Assembly: GCA_902471875.1 (NCBI GenBank)
Contig: CABRLN010000008.1
Location: 1-64,000 of the forward strand
DNA: 64,000 bases
Source of the DNA: an uncultured Clostridium sp.
GTDB taxonomy: Bacteria > Bacillota > Clostridia > Oscillospirales > Acutalibacteraceae
Reading direction: 5' to 3'
Numbering within the stretch: position 1 is the stretch's first letter; the number at the start of each line of letters is the position of its first letter. The translations under genes were made by a program, and so were the position numbers. The notes beneath the pieces are model-generated. The model did no database searches and had not been told where the DNA came from. It saw only the letters and a program-made list of their open reading frames with translations. Positions 62,644-64,000 of this stretch are shown one piece after another.

Positions 62644-64000
62644 TTAAACCTCTCTTTCAAAAATCCAGTAATGCTTTTGCTTTAATATACTGTTTTTATA
62701 AATTCTTGGTAATATACGTTTTTCATCATTTTGGAAATGGAGAACAACATGATTATATCCTTTTTTATGCATACATTCATAGGAAGCACAGGTTAGCTTA
62801 CCAATAAGTGCACCATTTTGATAGTCTTTTTTTATTCCCACGGTTTTTGACACATACATATTATTAAATTTGTCATCATAGCACAGTGAAAAAGCAACGG
62901 GCATACTGCGGTGGTAAATAATTACAACATCCGGATTTGGACATTTCAACCCATCAACATAAAGCTCCTTAAAATTTTCAAATGTTATTGGAACATATAA
63001 ATATGAATCAGCAAAACAATCAATACTTATTTCGTAAATATCCTTAATATGCTCAAAACACTCCTGATTGTGATAAGTACACACACTATAACTGCTGTCG
63101 AGTTTAAGTTTTTTCAACCTTTCCCACAATGAATAATCCAACGAAGAAATTTTAGAGCTATATTCACACTTTTTTGTGAAACCCTTTTCCAATAAAAAAT
63201 CTACCTGTTCTCTGGAATTGTCAATATCAGGCAATAGCTTTAAATCAAAGCAATCTACGGCTAAACGATATTTAAACCATGTACAGCAATCAACAGGACC
63301 AACAATACTTTTAATATTGTTAGCTTTTAAATATTTATCTAAAGCTTCCATTAACTTGTTATTGTTTTCACTTATAGAAGAATATCTCCAAAAACCAAAT
63401 ATATAATCTGCACCGTTTTGCTGTTTATTTTTCATTATTGTCAGCTGTGCATCGTTGTAATTGAGCATTTTATAAAAATAACAACCTCTTAAAATTTTAT
63501 CTCGTCTTTTTACAAAATCGACTACATCAATCAACTCTGATAGCCCTGTAATCTTATAATTGTAGTTTTGGGCTGTTCTGTATCCGCTATCGATAAATGC
63601 AAAATCAATATTATTGCTGCTGCAAGCCTCATAGTCAATATGCGAGTCACCTACCATAAGGCACTTTTTTATGCTGTAGTCATTAATAATACCAGCAATA
63701 TTTGTTTTCTTTGAGGTAATTGGTGTCAAATAACGATAATCTTTAAAAATTGAATTATCATTTAATTTTTTCAAAAACACCTGTATGTATTCCTTTGGGC
63801 AATTACTTACAATAAACAGCTTAATATCATTTTTCAGTTTATTAAGTGTTTTAACAACACTTTCTTTAATAGTAGATGGATTCGCCAACAGATATTCACA
63901 TGAGTATTGTAAGCATTCCGCCATTATCTGCGGTATGTTAAAATAGTCGCCGAAAATCTGCTTACCTACAATATCAAGTGTTAATCCCATTGTGCCTTGC
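62644..64000 (-). CDS. HAD phosphatase-GNAT acetyltransferase fusion, 5' end beyond window
   Basis: At least 452 residues, truncated at the right edge. The visible start MGLTLDIVGKQIFGD is the internal 'MGLTxxEIGxxLFxD' cap segment of HAD phosphatases, and the catalytic DxD of motif 1 must lie upstream, so the ATG at 63990 is not the real start. FIVSNCPKEYI and LMVGDSHIDYEA are HAD motifs II and IV. After about residue 155 the second half contains GNAT-like stretches (MYVSKTVGIKKDYQNGALIGKLTCASYECMHKKGYNH). It would dephosphorylate and acylate pathway intermediates. First visible gene of the operon; more members may lie beyond the edge. Confidence 0.75.
   Translation of the reverse strand, partial: QGTMGLTLDIVGKQIFGDYFNIPQIMAECLQYSCEYLLANPSTIKESVVKTLNKLKNDIKLFIVSNCPKEYIQVFLKKLNDNSIFKDYRYLTPITSKKTNIAGIINDYSIKKCLMVGDSHIDYEACSSNNIDFAFIDSGYRTAQNYNYKITGLSELIDVVDFVKRRDKILRGCYFYKMLNYNDAQLTIMKNKQQNGADYIFGFWRYSSISENNNKLMEALDKYLKANNIKSIVGPVDCCTWFKYRLAVDCFDLKLLPDIDNSREQVDFLLEKGFTKKCEYSSKISSLDYSLWERLKKLKLDSSYSVCTYHNQECFEHIKDIYEISIDCFADSYLYVPITFENFKELYVDGLKCPNPDVVIIYHRSMPVAFSLCYDDKFNNMYVSKTVGIKKDYQNGALIGKLTCASYECMHKKGYNHVVLHFQNDEKRILPRIYKNSILKQKHYWIFEREV

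Noticed and set aside
1..64000. tRNA, rRNA, insertion sequences, integrases or prophage genes
   Set aside because: No tRNA T-loop/acceptor pattern, transposase or integrase was recognised in the intergenic DNA or proteins of this window.

Overview
The window looks like chromosome of a low-GC, anaerobic, Gram-positive Clostridia, most likely a gut or rumen Ruminococcaceae/Oscillospirales relative. This is inferred from several things together: oxygen-sensitive class III ribonucleotide reductase, diaminopimelate synthesis by the LL-aminotransferase route (DapL), type III glutamine synthetase, cohesin/dockerin proteins of the cellulosome/amylosome type, AGGAGG-type ribosome binding sites, and AT-rich intergenic DNA full of Rho-independent hairpins. 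No database search was possible, so species is not assigned.

Layout. 1-3.5 kb: a near-consensus promoter firing leftward out of the window, then nrdD-nrdG with candidate NrdR boxes. 3.8-9.6 kb: three secreted cohesin-type proteins (a cohesin-linker-dockerin protein, a membrane-anchored cohesin, and a 1133-residue scaffoldin with a DOMON/CBM-like head, four cohesin-like modules and a dockerin). 9.8-19.7 kb: galE, then a leftward run of a stand-alone ANTAR regulator, carA, a single reading frame holding both CarB and DapF, pyrG and dapL. 20-27.4 kb: a membrane acyltransferase/GT-C fusion, then the nitrogen block: an ammonium transporter fused to a PII domain, and glnN. Both nitrogen genes have a leader hairpin with an A1/G4 hexaloop that overlaps an intrinsic terminator, fitting control by the nearby ANTAR protein. 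27.9-44.5 kb: a tiny Cys-rich membrane peptide, a YfhO-type protein, an SseB-like protein, tatD with a second anchored cohesin-like protein, ilvD, a cell-envelope acylation operon (two DUF4358 lipoproteins, MBOAT, DHHW protein) behind an M23 peptidase, rlmA-like and HD genes, and a SpoVB-like flippase. 44.9-55.8 kb: a two-gene activase/2-hydroxyacyl-CoA dehydratase-type system, rarA, glyA, small membrane proteins, a Nudix hydrolase, an iron alcohol dehydrogenase and a CAT-type acetyltransferase. 56.0-64.0 kb: a decayed XRE repressor, then a tightly coupled leftward operon that runs off the right edge.

That last operon is the best candidate for an undescribed system. In order of transcription it encodes a HAD-GNAT fusion, a PP-loop amidotransferase-like enzyme, a short UbiA-like membrane protein, a PEP-synthase/rifampin-phosphotransferase-like enzyme, a BtaA-like (DUF3419) aminocarboxypropyl transferase and an AMP-forming ligase. 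All junctions overlap or nearly touch. The chemistry suggests a dedicated pathway for a homoserine-bearing lipid or small molecule, but the product cannot be read from the sequence. The second most interesting theme is nitrogen control: ANTAR protein, carAB, Amt-PII and glnN lie close together with matching RNA leaders.
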